A stretch of 35,434 nucleotides of DNA from JAJTFW01 sp031421935 (GTDB lineage: Bacteria; Bacteroidota; Bacteroidia; AKYH767-A; OLB10). The stretch is from assembly GCA_031421935.1 (NCBI GenBank), contig JANOPQ010000002.1:1-35434 (forward strand), given 5' to 3'. The position numbers were made by a program, and so were the translations under genes. The notes below the pieces were generated by a model, which saw nothing but the letters and a program-made list of their open reading frames with translations, did no database searches and was not told where the DNA came from. The number at the start of each line of letters is the position of its first letter. The stretch's first letter is position 1. Below are positions 24,238 through 32,595 of this stretch, one piece after another.

Positions 24238-25356
24238 ATGCGCAGTTTAAAATTTTTACTACAAAAAGAGTTCCGTCAGATTTTTAGAAATCCGGCGATT
24301 TTGCGCATGATTTTTATAATGCCTGTAATACAACTCATCATTCTGCCTTTAGTCGCCAACTACGAAATACGAAATGTAAATATACATGTTGTCGATCACG
24401 ATCACAGCATGTATTCCCGTGAATTGATTCGCAAAATAACTTCGGGCGGAACCTTTCAATTGCAGGGATATTCGTCGGATTATAAAGAGGCGTTACTCGA
24501 TGTTGAGCATGACAAAAGCGATTTGATTTTAGAAATTCCACATGGGTTCGAAAAACAATTAGTTCGTGAAAGTGAAGCGCCCATCTTCCTTGCGGTGAAT
24601 GCGATTAACGGAGCGCGTGCGAATTTAGGTGCTGCGTATTTGAATACGATACTTCGTGATTACAATCAGGAGATAAGAACACAATGGATTCAATTTCCAA
24701 AATTTGATGAAATACCAAGAGTAGAAGTGATCAGTAATAATTGGTACAATACACGCCAAAGCTACACGCTCTTTATGGTTCCGGGAATTATGGTGGTATT
24801 GTTAACGATGGTAGGTTCGTTTTTAACTGCACTTAATATTGTAAAAGAAAAAGAAGTGGGCACTATCGAACAAATAAACGTAACGCCTATCCGAAAATAT
24901 CATTTCATATTAGGAAAGCTCATTCCATTTTGGGTGTTAGGACTCCTTGTACTTACACTCGGCTTGCTGGTAGGAAGAGTTATTTACGGCATTGTGCCCA
25001 TGGGAAACATTGGTCTCATCTACCTCTTTGCCGCCATTTATTTACCTGCCATTCTAGGATTAGGATTGTTGGTCTCCAATATTTCACAAACACAACAACA
25101 GGCGATGTTACTTTCCTTTTTCCTGATGATGATTTTTATTTTGATGGGCGGATTGTACACTTCCATCGACAGTATGCCACCTTGGGCGCAGGTAGTAACG
25201 TGGTTTAATCCCGTAACTTATTTTATTGAAGTGATGCGCATGGTGGTCATAAAAGGAAGTGGCTTTAATGATATCAAAGGGCACTTGGGGATTATAGCAC
25301 TGTTTGCTGTTGTACTGAATGGATGGGCGGTGGTGAGTTATCGAAAGCGGAGCTAG
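24238..25356 (+). CDS. ABC-2 type exporter permease (YbhR-like)
   Basis: The 372-residue protein has the same plan as its upstream neighbour: one N-terminal helix (RMIFIMPVIQLIILPLV), a periplasmic domain and five C-terminal helices. The coupling motif is KEKEVGTIEQINVTPIRKY. The two permeases are diverged, as expected for a heterodimer. It is the last gene of the operon. The gap to the upstream permease is 2 bp, and a likely terminator stands about 120 bp downstream. Confidence 0.92.
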   Translation: MRSLKFLLQKEFRQIFRNPAILRMIFIMPVIQLIILPLVANYEIRNVNIHVVDHDHSMYSRELIRKITSGGTFQLQGYSSDYKEALLDVEHDKSDLILEIPHGFEKQLVRESEAPIFLAVNAINGARANLGAAYLNTILRDYNQEIRTQWIQFPKFDEIPRVEVISNNWYNTRQSYTLFMVPGIMVVLLTMVGSFLTALNIVKEKEVGTIEQINVTPIRKYHFILGKLIPFWVLGLLVLTLGLLVGRVIYGIVPMGNIGLIYLFAAIYLPAILGLGLLVSNISQTQQQAMLLSFFLMMIFILMGGLYTSIDSMPPWAQVVTWFNPVTYFIEVMRMVVIKGSGFNDIKGHLGIIALFAVVLNGWAVVSYRKRS

Positions 25357-25377
25357 AGGGAATTGGTAAATTGGCAA

Positions 25378-25395
25378 TCCCGATAGCTATCGGGA
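25378..25395. repeat. Perfect 18-bp palindrome TCCCGATAGCTATCGGGA
   Basis: It is followed directly by GGTGAGTTGGTGA. The compound element GATAGCTATCGGGAGGTGA plus that tail recurs with three mismatches at 35222-35248. A partial TCCCGATAGCTATCG lies at about 35268-35283. Confidence 0.85.
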
Positions 25396-25476
25396 GGTGA
25401 GTTGGTGAATTATTAAATGTTCTTTGCTACATAAAAAATTGGGCTCCGATTAATAATTTCAAGCTGAAGGTCGCGA

Positions 25477-25510
25477 AGCTTCGCAACAAGCTGCAAGAAG
25501 CTCTTTTTTT
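25477..25510 (+). terminator. Likely terminator of the exporter operon
   Basis: AGCTTC-GCA pairs with TGC-AA-GAAGCT (6+3 bp with a 2-nt bulge) and is followed by C and a run of seven T. It lies about 120 bp after the last permease stop. An overlapping GCGAAGCTTCGC palindrome (25473-25484) offers an alternative fold. Confidence 0.5.
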
Positions 25511-25622
25511 ATTATTAATTGGGAAATTTTAACTTACTAAATGAAAAAATGATTGCCTTGATTAATTAACAAACAGCATAATTAATTATAGGTGTAAGTA
25601 CTTTTTTAAATCTGTTTTGATA

Positions 25623-27269
25623 TTAATTTTTAATCAATTTTCCAGTTTTCGTATCTCCATATATTCCAATTACCTTGTAAAAGTATAGCCCATTAGGCAG
25701 GTATTCTGTGTTCAACATTGTCGCACCTGAAATATTCTTACTAAGTAATAATCTGCCTGTACTGTCATACAATTTAAATTCCTGTACTCCTTTCAACTTG
25801 TTACTTACATACAATTGATCATGAAATGGATTTGGGAAAAAGACAACTTCTTTTTCTATTTGATTCGACTCATGTATAGATGATAGAGTATTACATCCAT
25901 TTTGAACAATGGCAAACCCGTTCGTGGAGTTAAAAGGAAGTAAACTATCTATCAAGTAATAAACAGGCATATTGCTACCGAAGCCTCCTGTAAATGCTAA
26001 TGAACAATGACTGAAATGTACATCATTCATACTAATGGAATAATTGCTATTATTTAATAAATTACCCATAAATGGGTTGCCAACGCTGTCCAATCCGAAG
26101 ATATATGCACAATTATTAGGTTGAGGATAAAAACTATTATAGAGCACAAGCGTATCTTGTATACCACAAATTTTAGTTGTGTCCCTGCTTGAACCTACAA
26201 TATAACAGTTTCCTTCATTATCAGCAGCCACATCTTCAATAGTACTAAAATCGCTATAGAGAAGTTGAGCCCACTTTAAACTACCGTTAGGATCAATAGC
26301 TGTAACAAAGCCGCGCCCATTACCACCTGGACCTGCTGTGATTAGCAGTGTATCATAAATCAAACTGCTATATGTGTAACCGCCAACGAAAATGTTTCCG
26401 TCTGGATCACTAGAAACAGAATTTGCTTCATATCCACATCGTTTCGCCCATAGAGCAAGGCCTGAAGAATCGTATTTGGCAATAAATCCAGTAAAGCCAG
26501 CGGTACTACTAATGGGAATAGTAATGGTTCCGAAAACTGGATTAATGCTTCTTAAAAATCCAGCGACGTAACAATTTCCAAAAACATCGGTGGAAATGGA
26601 ATTGCCGCCTTCGCTATTATTAAAATTGCTGGGTGGGCCTCCAGCTTTTCTCATCCATATATAATTCCCGGCAGAATCTAATTTGAGAATTACAACATCA
26701 TAACCTTGTGATACCAACGTATCGCTTCCAAAAGTAAGAGTTCCATAAAGGTAGCCCGTGAGAAACAAATTACCATAAATATCTATGTCCATATCGTTGA
26801 ATCTAACGGAATTACTGGCCAATTTAAAAGCCCATGCCACGTTTCCGGAGGAAGTAACTTTGGCTAGAAAGGAATTGTCAATCCCAGTATCAGCAAACAC
26901 ATAATTTCCGACGAAGCAAGTATCATCAAAATCTCCGAGTATATAAATGTCTTGATTGGGATCAATAATAGTTTTTGGTATTTTATCTCTTGAGCCCGTG
27001 TATAAAAATTTACCTGCACGAAGAAGCCAAAGATTTTGACCTAAACTGTCGTATTTAGTTACATATGCTGACGTTGTGCTTAACATATTAGACCCTAGTG
27101 TCAGCCCTCCGTCACAATTCCCAGAAATTAAAACACTCTTATCAGATCCGATTGCAATACTATTGATAACCGAAACAGAAGTTGCATTGTGCTGAAGAAT
27201 AACGGGATTGTTTTGTCCACAGATTTGAAGTGAAAAGAAAATTTGAATGAATAGTAACCGGTAGTACAT
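25623..27269 (-). CDS. Secreted SBBP/beta-propeller-like protein with T9SS sorting domain
   Basis: The 548-residue product has a signal peptide ending ICGQ. A series of blade-like repeats follows (e.g. VTKYDSLGQNLWLLRAG, VILKLDSAGNYIWMRKAGG, IAKYDSSGLALWAKRCG, VTAIDPNGSLKWAQLL). Each alternates with D..GN.(F/Y)(V/L)(A/G)G segments. This is the SBBP-type repeat seen in secreted propeller proteins. The last 80 residues form a type A T9SS sorting domain (VVFFPNPFHDQLYV, LPNGLYFYKV). It should be exported and surface-attached; the ligand is unknown. It stands alone between convergent and divergent neighbours. Confidence 0.9.
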   Translation of the reverse strand: MYYRLLFIQIFFSLQICGQNNPVILQHNATSVSVINSIAIGSDKSVLISGNCDGGLTLGSNMLSTTSAYVTKYDSLGQNLWLLRAGKFLYTGSRDKIPKTIIDPNQDIYILGDFDDTCFVGNYVFADTGIDNSFLAKVTSSGNVAWAFKLASNSVRFNDMDIDIYGNLFLTGYLYGTLTFGSDTLVSQGYDVVILKLDSAGNYIWMRKAGGPPSNFNNSEGGNSISTDVFGNCYVAGFLRSINPVFGTITIPISSTAGFTGFIAKYDSSGLALWAKRCGYEANSVSSDPDGNIFVGGYTYSSLIYDTLLITAGPGGNGRGFVTAIDPNGSLKWAQLLYSDFSTIEDVAADNEGNCYIVGSSRDTTKICGIQDTLVLYNSFYPQPNNCAYIFGLDSVGNPFMGNLLNNSNYSISMNDVHFSHCSLAFTGGFGSNMPVYYLIDSLLPFNSTNGFAIVQNGCNTLSSIHESNQIEKEVVFFPNPFHDQLYVSNKLKGVQEFKLYDSTGRLLLSKNISGATMLNTEYLPNGLYFYKVIGIYGDTKTGKLIKN

Positions 27270-27286
27270 GTGGCTAAATATTTACT

Positions 27287-27294
27287 CAAATATA
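27287..27294 (-). promoter_or_regulatory. -7 box (TATATTTG) of the SBBP-like gene
   Basis: Exact TAnnTTTG on the minus strand, 17 nt before the ATG at 27269. No TTG at consensus spacing. Confidence 0.42.
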
Positions 27295-27489
27295 TAAAAA
27301 ACTTCATCAATCAGTAGAATCATTTTTCATTCGTAACACTAGAGCAAGTGGCTCCTTCTAGATAAAATATTGGGCTTCGGTTGATGATTTTTAACTGATA
27401 GCAGCTTGAAGATTTCGAATACCGAAATTGAAGTACTTCATCATAAAAAATCATAAAAATCTGCGCCCATCAGCGGCCGAAGAAGTATA

Positions 27490-28935
27490 ATGATTTTGGA
27501 ATATTTGTATTCTATCGAACTACACTATCTTCGCTCTGTGAATCCAAGCCCCTCTATCCTTAAACTCTCTGAACTCTCGGCCATCGTGGCGGGGATTTTT
27601 CAGATGCACTTTTCAGGAGAGCGCTTTTGGGTGACTTCGGAGATTGTGGGATTGAAAGTGAGTCGGGGTCATTGCTATTTGCAGCTTGCCGAAAAAGACG
27701 ATGTAGGTGCTACACCAAAAGCGGAGTTCAGAGGGATTATTTGGGCGAGTACATTTAGTCGTATTCAACCGCGCTTTGCGAAAGCGACAGGGCAATCGCT
27801 GCGCGAACAGATGCAAGTGTTGTTGCAAGTGGAAGTGCAATATCACGAACGCTATGGCATGAGCTTGATCGTTCATGATATTGATGAGTCGTTTACCTTG
27901 GGTCAGTTGGAATTGGAACGCCGACAAACTATTGAGCGACTAAAGAAAGATGGGATTTTTGATAAAAATAAATTGCGTGAGCTTCCAGCCTCCTTGCAAA
28001 ACATTGCGATCATTTCAGCGGAAGATGCGCGGGGTTACGAAGATTTTTTAACACGACTCACGAATAATGTTTATGGGTATTCGTTTCATTGTACTTTGTA
28101 TACTTCGCTATTGCAAGGTGATTTAGCTGCGGGCGATATTATTACAAAATTAAATCGCATAAAGATTGATCATACTTCCAAAAAGTTTGATGCCGTGGTG
28201 ATTGTGCGAGGGGGCGGGAGTGCGAGTAGCCTAGAATGTTTTAACGATTATTTTTTAGCAAGAAACATAGCGACATTTCTTCTGCCTGTTATTACTGGCA
28301 TTGGACATCAGGCCGACAAAAGCATCGTGGATGAAGTAGCGCATACCGATCGCATGACACCTACCGATGTAGCGAATTTTTTAATTGAGCATCAGATGAG
28401 GTTGGAAGTAAGTCTGGATGAATCGTGGAATCAAATTCGCGAGTTGGCGACTGAAGTTTTAGAGGAAGAATCACAATTTGTGAATAATGCCGTTTGGCAA
28501 TTGCAGCAAAGCACGAAGTTGGATTTGAATAAAGCGAGTCGGAGTTTAGATAATTTAGGATTCTCTTTTCGTCATCTGTGGCAGGGATTATTAATTCAAG
28601 AACAAAACTTTCTAGAAAACTATTTTATACTTTATAAAAAAGAATTGCGTCAATATTTTAACATTGAAAAAGAATATGGTGTTGAAATGTTAGATCATCT
28701 CCATCAACAACTAAAAAATATATCCAAAGCAGAAGATCAATGGTTGGAAAATTCAGAATCGAAACTTAGATTGCTGGATCCTAATGAAATTTTAAAACGA
28801 GGATATAGTTATACTTTGCACAAGGGCAAAATTATTACGAGTACAGTTGATATTAATTTAGGCGATGAAATTACCACTCAATTATTTCAAGGTGAAATCA
28901 CATCTATACTAAAAGACAAAAAAGAAAATGGCTGA
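27490..28935 (+). CDS. xseA: Exodeoxyribonuclease VII large subunit
   Basis: The 481-residue product has the OB-fold tRNA_anti-like N-terminal domain (LSELSAIVAGIF...FWVTSEIVGLKVSRGHCYLQL). The catalytic domain follows, with IAIISAEDARGYEDF, IVRGGGS, the PVITGIGHQADKSIVDEVAH segment and DRMTPTDVANFL. A long coiled coil comes next, and a C-terminal LLDPNEILKRGYSYT strand region. It degrades single-stranded DNA to acid-soluble oligonucleotides with XseB. The first ATG (27490) is given. A GTG at 27538 (465 residues) fits the family N-terminus and a promoter-like element better and may be the true start. Confidence 0.95.
   Translation: MILEYLYSIELHYLRSVNPSPSILKLSELSAIVAGIFQMHFSGERFWVTSEIVGLKVSRGHCYLQLAEKDDVGATPKAEFRGIIWASTFSRIQPRFAKATGQSLREQMQVLLQVEVQYHERYGMSLIVHDIDESFTLGQLELERRQTIERLKKDGIFDKNKLRELPASLQNIAIISAEDARGYEDFLTRLTNNVYGYSFHCTLYTSLLQGDLAAGDIITKLNRIKIDHTSKKFDAVVIVRGGGSASSLECFNDYFLARNIATFLLPVITGIGHQADKSIVDEVAHTDRMTPTDVANFLIEHQMRLEVSLDESWNQIRELATEVLEEESQFVNNAVWQLQQSTKLDLNKASRSLDNLGFSFRHLWQGLLIQEQNFLENYFILYKKELRQYFNIEKEYGVEMLDHLHQQLKNISKAEDQWLENSESKLRLLDPNEILKRGYSYTLHKGKIITSTVDINLGDEITTQLFQGEITSILKDKKENG
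27505..27533 (+). promoter_or_regulatory. Promoter-like TTG-N18-TATCTTCG before the xseA GTG
   Basis: TTG at 27505-27507 and TATCTTCG (one mismatch) at 27526-27533 end 4 nt before an in-frame GTG at 27538. If used, the xseA mRNA would be leaderless and begin at the GTG. Confidence 0.4.
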
Positions 28936-29128
28936 AAAATTTAATTACGAAAAAGCAAAAGCAGAATTAGAAAACATATTGGAAGAGCTGGAGCAAGGCG
29001 AAACCGGAATTGATGCATTGGCTAAGCATGTAAAACGCGCTGGAGAATTAATTCGTCAGTGCAAGGAAAAGTTACGCAGTACAGAAAGTGAAGTGAGTGG
29101 ATTGTTAAAAGATTTGGAGGAAGAATAA
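28928..29128 (+). CDS. xseB: Exodeoxyribonuclease VII small subunit
   Basis: The 66-residue helical protein has the family signature FNYEKAKAELENILEELEQGE, followed by SLEESV-like IDALAKHVKRAGELIRQCKEKL. Several copies wrap the coiled coil of XseA. It overlaps the xseA end by 8 bp, so the two are translated together. The length is normal. Confidence 0.95.
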   Translation: MAEKFNYEKAKAELENILEELEQGETGIDALAKHVKRAGELIRQCKEKLRSTESEVSGLLKDLEEE

Positions 29129-29509
29129 TAAATGTTTGGTTTATTTATACACTAAATTTTCTTGCAAAGGACGTAAAGTTCTTTCGCTAAAATTTCTCGC
29201 AAAGGCGCAGGTCGCAAAGATTCTAGGACGCTTTTTATATCGCACAAGACGCGAAATTCTCTTCGCTAAATTTTCTCGCAGAGGCTGCGCTATGCTATTT
29301 TATCTCGCTAAGGCGCAAAGCCGCAAAGATTCTAGGACGCTTTTTATGTCGTAAAAGACGCAAAGTTTTTCCGTCGCCTAATTTTCTGGTACGGAACTTC
29401 TCTTGAACCCTGAGCATGCCGAAGGTTATGGAGTAGTTGATTTAAACACCATCACTTGTTCTAGATCTTTCCCTTCGACAAGCTCAGGGTAAACAGGTGC
29501 AATAAATAT
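29129..29509. repeat. Repeat-filled gap: CGCAAAGATTCTAGGACGC family and CCTGAGC inverted pair
   Basis: A 26-bp exact direct repeat occurs at 29213-29238 and 29322-29347 (period 109). It lies within TTCTCGCAAAGGCGC-type sequence. Then an inverted pair AACCCTGAGC...GAAGGTT (29406-29427) and CCCTTCGACAAGCTCAGGGT (29471-29490) could form a long hairpin past the convergent ends of xseB and the META gene. The 72-codon frame at 29136-29354 lies in repeats and is not a gene. Confidence 0.8.
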
Positions 29510-29968
29510 TTAAGGCGCACTTGATCTAAACACCATCACTAGTTCTCGCTCTTTGAACAAGTGTAAGTACTCCACCCATATTTTATTTTCCTTTACCTTC
29601 TTTAATTCGTAACGCGTCGTTTCTTCCATCTTCTTCAAAAACAAATTTTCCATTTCCATTGCAGGACATGCCATTTTCGTCACTGCCATCATGTGCAGTT
29701 TAATCATATCTTCGTGGGTGGTGTACATACCATTGCATTGATTGCAGCCTGCATTTCCGCCAAACGTATTGCTTTGCCCTTCGAACTCCAAAGAAATTTT
29801 TTGAACACCGTCGGGCAATGTCACTTTCGTTCCACCCATCTCTACTAATTCCCATTTCCTTTGCTCTAAAGCGGGATCTTTTCCAAAAGGTTTCTTTGTA
29901 TTATTTTTACAACTAACCATTCCAAGAAGGGCGAATGAGAGGAATAGTATTTTTATGGTATTGGACAT
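29510..29968 (-). CDS. META-domain (HslJ-like) lipoprotein
   Basis: The 152-residue product has a lipoprotein signal (lipobox GMVSC, Cys20). A META/HslJ fold follows: RKWELVEMGG, an F.G...GCNQCNGMYTT core, then MAVTKMACPAMEMENLFLKKM, the family's most conserved segment. META proteins act in the envelope and are linked to heat, novobiocin or motility phenotypes in other bacteria; a role here is not known. Its cysteines (GCNQC and ACP) could form disulphides. It converges with xseB. Confidence 0.87.
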   Translation of the reverse strand: MSNTIKILFLSFALLGMVSCKNNTKKPFGKDPALEQRKWELVEMGGTKVTLPDGVQKISLEFEGQSNTFGGNAGCNQCNGMYTTHEDMIKLHMMAVTKMACPAMEMENLFLKKMEETTRYELKKVKENKIWVEYLHLFKERELVMVFRSSAP

Positions 29969-30052
29969 ATTCTGAATATATATGATGCAAATTTCGTAAA
30001 AAGCGACGAGACGTTAGTCAAATAAAATATGCAAATTCTTACTTTTTCTATT

Positions 30053-30060
30053 TAATTTTG
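30053..30060 (+). promoter_or_regulatory. -7 box (TAATTTTG) of the 30068 gene
   Basis: Exact TAnnTTTG ending 7 nt before the ATG at 30068, implying a near-leaderless mRNA; translation from the in-frame ATG at 30077 is also possible. No TTG at 19 nt. Confidence 0.35.
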
Positions 30061-30067
30061 ATGTTCT

Positions 30068-30538
30068 ATGAAAACGATGAAAACGATCTTCCTATTGTTC
30101 TTATTATTATGCATTGGTTATAAAAACACTTATGCACAGGTAGAAGGAGAACCTATACCATCCGAAACAAGTAATGGAGCACAGGTCACCTATGCCACCT
30201 TTTTAAGCAGACTTATTGTGAATTTATCAAAAGATGCTTATACAGATAAATTTGTTCCCATTGTTTCCAATTGGGATCCATCTAAAACTACAAAAGCACA
30301 AACATTGGATATATTAAAGAGTATAGAATTTTACATAAAGACTATGCATTTCAAGCCAGAATGGAAAGAGGCTCAATTGAAATGGAAAGGTCAAGTAGCC
30401 AAAGCAACCGAGAAAACGGATATTGTTCTTTTGATAAAAGAACTCGAAGCCAACATGCAACTTAGTGCATTTGAAAAAACATGGTCTGCTGATCGCACAG
30501 ATTGGTTATTGGATGTAGAAACTTATTTAAAAAAATAG
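30068..30538 (+). CDS. Small secreted protein of unknown function
   Basis: The 156-residue product has a clear signal peptide (MKTMKTIFLLFLLLCIGYKNTYAQ) and a mature part that looks mainly helical and lysine-rich. Tryptophans recur (SNWDPSK, EWKEAQLKWKG, TWSADRTDWLLD). I recognise no family. The mature protein would be soluble in the periplasm or secreted. It is divergent from the META lipoprotein; a 99-bp gap lies between the two starts. Repeats fill the 400 bp downstream. Confidence 0.72.
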   Translation: MKTMKTIFLLFLLLCIGYKNTYAQVEGEPIPSETSNGAQVTYATFLSRLIVNLSKDAYTDKFVPIVSNWDPSKTTKAQTLDILKSIEFYIKTMHFKPEWKEAQLKWKGQVAKATEKTDIVLLIKELEANMQLSAFEKTWSADRTDWLLDVETYLKK

Positions 30539-30936
30539 TTTGATTATTTCCTGACTTTTCCGACTCCTCTTATTGAGTTAAAAATTTCTAGCAAAGATTT
30601 CTATTATCAATTCCAAATTTCACTTGACAAATATAATTTTATAATTCCCTCTCCCCTGGAGAGGGTTAGGGAGAGGCTTGAACATTAATTTGACTATCAT
30701 CTGTTTTTCATTCGAGCATTAGCTTTTAAACGGAGGAATTTTTCTCGCAAAGGCGCGGAGGCGCTAAGGTCTTTCGCTAAAGTTTCTCGCAGGCGCGGAG
30801 GTCTTTCGCTAAGTTTTATTGCACCCCTCGGCAAGCTCTGGGTGATGAGGAGTTTTTCACAAGGGATACGGGGTTATTATTTTGTAAAAAGGAGCTAAGG
30901 TCGAAGAAGAAATAATACCGAGACTAAATATAAATG
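30539..30936. repeat. Repeat-filled gap, no gene
   Basis: It holds a CCCTCTCC-CCT-GGAGAGGG hairpin (30647-30665) and two copies of a TTTCTCGC...GCGCGGAG...GGTCTTTCGCTAA element between about 30740 and 30812. A CACCCCTCGGCAAGCTCTGGGTG element (30822-30844) belongs to the CCTGAGC family seen at 7480, 29406 and 29471. No ORF of note. Confidence 0.75.
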
Positions 30937-31632
30937 TTAGTCTTTCGAATCCTCTTTCTTTTCGTCATTATCCTTTTCTGATTTCGCTTTTCCGATGAGA
31001 AAACCAATGGTAATGTAATACCCTGAATATTTAGAATCGAAACCATAGAATTTACTTTTGTCGAAAGCTTCCGTGAATCCTTGAGTAAATCCAGTCTCTA
31101 TCGTGAGCTTGTAAATATCGATTCCGATGGCGGCATCTAAATTGAAAGATCCCTTTTCAAAGTTTCGCGTATCGACATTTATTTCGGTGCCTTTGTTGGA
31201 TGCTCCTACAATAAAATCATAGGTAGGTCCTGCCATCAATCTTAGTTTGAAAAGTCTTTTGTTGATGGGATTAAATCCGATAAGTGCTTTTGCTTTGATG
31301 GATGTACGAATGAGTTTATCTGCATAGTACGAAACCGAAAGAACGGTATCACCAACACCCAAAATAGTTTCTTTAATGTTCGCTAACGAAACACTTTTAG
31401 AATAAAACACGCCGGGCTGAAAATATATTTTGTTTCCAATGCGCATATCTACACCGCTCATCACGCCAATCTCAGCTGAAAAACTTCCTTCTACTATTGT
31501 GTTTACGTCCTTGTATTTAGCTTTATCAATACTCAGTACGCTAATTCCCGCTTGCGGATTAAAACGGATTTGTGCCTGACCCATCAAAGAGAGAAGGAGC
31601 AGCAAGTACATGAATATCATTTTTCTTCCCAT
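30937..31632 (-). CDS. PorT-like outer-membrane beta-barrel protein
   Basis: The start at 31632 opens a standard signal peptide (MGRKMIFMYLLLLLSLMGQAQ); the frame extends 8 codons further. The 231-residue product has the N-terminal FNPQAGISVLSID, GSFSAEIGVMSGVDMRIG and KIYFQPGVFYSKS strands of the Bacteroidota OMP_b-brl_2/PorT-like barrels. It ends with a charged tail (EKDNDEKKEDSKD). Function is unknown. It lies 46 bp downstream of the EamA gene on the same strand and may be the last gene of the rbfA cluster. Confidence 0.8.
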   Translation of the reverse strand: MGRKMIFMYLLLLLSLMGQAQIRFNPQAGISVLSIDKAKYKDVNTIVEGSFSAEIGVMSGVDMRIGNKIYFQPGVFYSKSVSLANIKETILGVGDTVLSVSYYADKLIRTSIKAKALIGFNPINKRLFKLRLMAGPTYDFIVGASNKGTEINVDTRNFEKGSFNLDAAIGIDIYKLTIETGFTQGFTEAFDKSKFYGFDSKYSGYYITIGFLIGKAKSEKDNDEKKEDSKD

Positions 31633-31678
31633 AGTACTTGTAAAAATAAGAATCAAAAAACAGTCTTCAACAAACTCT

Positions 31679-32584
31679 TCAAGATTTATTCAACAATTTA
31701 TAGCGTTGCATTCCACGATTCACCAGATATACACCCAGAACGGTGATGCACATAGCCATCAAACTACGTTGACTAATTTGTTCATTCAAAAACATCCACC
31801 CTAAGAAAACAGCCACGATAGGATTTACATAAGCATAAACAGATACTTGCTGAGCGGGAAGTTCTCGCATGGCATACACGAATAAAGTATAACCAATAAT
31901 GGAACCCACAATTACCAAATACAACATCGACCACCAACCGGGCATCGTTGTTGGCAATTGGGACGCTTCTCCTTTGGCAAATCCAACAGCTGCAGTAATG
32001 GATCCACATAAAAACATTTGGAGTCCGGCGGTAATCACAGGACTTAAACTAATTGGATACTTTTTCATGTGTATACTTCCGATGGATCCATTGATAACAC
32101 CACCAATCAAGAAAATTAATCCCACTTGAAATAAATTACTTCCTTCAATAAAAAGATTATCATAAAAAATTAAAAACTGTCCCAAGAATCCAACGATGAT
32201 TCCGGTAAGTGCAAGCGCTGGTGTTTTTTCAGATGGATTCCAGATGCGTGTGATTAACAAGATCCAAAGAGGAAATGCGGCGTTAAACAAAGCGGCAATT
32301 CCACTATCGATGGTTTGCTCTGCAAGGACCAGAAATAAATTACCACCAGGAAAAATAAACAGACCACTCACCAGCAATCGTTTCAAATCTTGTTTACTAA
32401 CTTGAATTTTTTTTCCTCTTGCCAAAAACCAGATCAAGATAGAACCACCTGCAATCATAAAACGAATTCCTGAATACAAGAAGGGTGGAAAATGTTCGTG
32501 CATCCCGATACGAATAGCGAGATAGGTGGTTCCCCAAATAAAACAAAGTGCACCTAATGCGGCATATGGTTTCCAGTGTGACAT
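31679..32584 (-). CDS. EamA/DMT-superfamily transporter
   Basis: The 301-residue membrane protein has about ten hydrophobic segments in two EamA repeats. The first starts AALGALCFIWGTTYLAIRIG and the second VGLIFLIGGVINGSIGSIHMKK. The YAYVNPIVAVFLGWMFLNEQ signature is typical of drug/metabolite exporters of the RhaT/YedA kind. The substrate is unknown. It starts 12 bp after the stop of the LolC/E-type permease gene, so it is probably in the same operon. Confidence 0.92.
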   Translation of the reverse strand: MSHWKPYAALGALCFIWGTTYLAIRIGMHEHFPPFLYSGIRFMIAGGSILIWFLARGKKIQVSKQDLKRLLVSGLFIFPGGNLFLVLAEQTIDSGIAALFNAAFPLWILLITRIWNPSEKTPALALTGIIVGFLGQFLIFYDNLFIEGSNLFQVGLIFLIGGVINGSIGSIHMKKYPISLSPVITAGLQMFLCGSITAAVGFAKGEASQLPTTMPGWWSMLYLVIVGSIIGYTLFVYAMRELPAQQVSVYAYVNPIVAVFLGWMFLNEQISQRSLMAMCITVLGVYLVNRGMQRYKLLNKS

Positions 32585-32595
32585 TGAATATTTTT

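Noticed and set aside
29136..29354. 72-codon plus-strand frame after xseB
   Set aside because: The translation simply reads the degenerate CGCAAAG repeat array; the near-repeated peptide segments come from the 109-bp DNA repeat.
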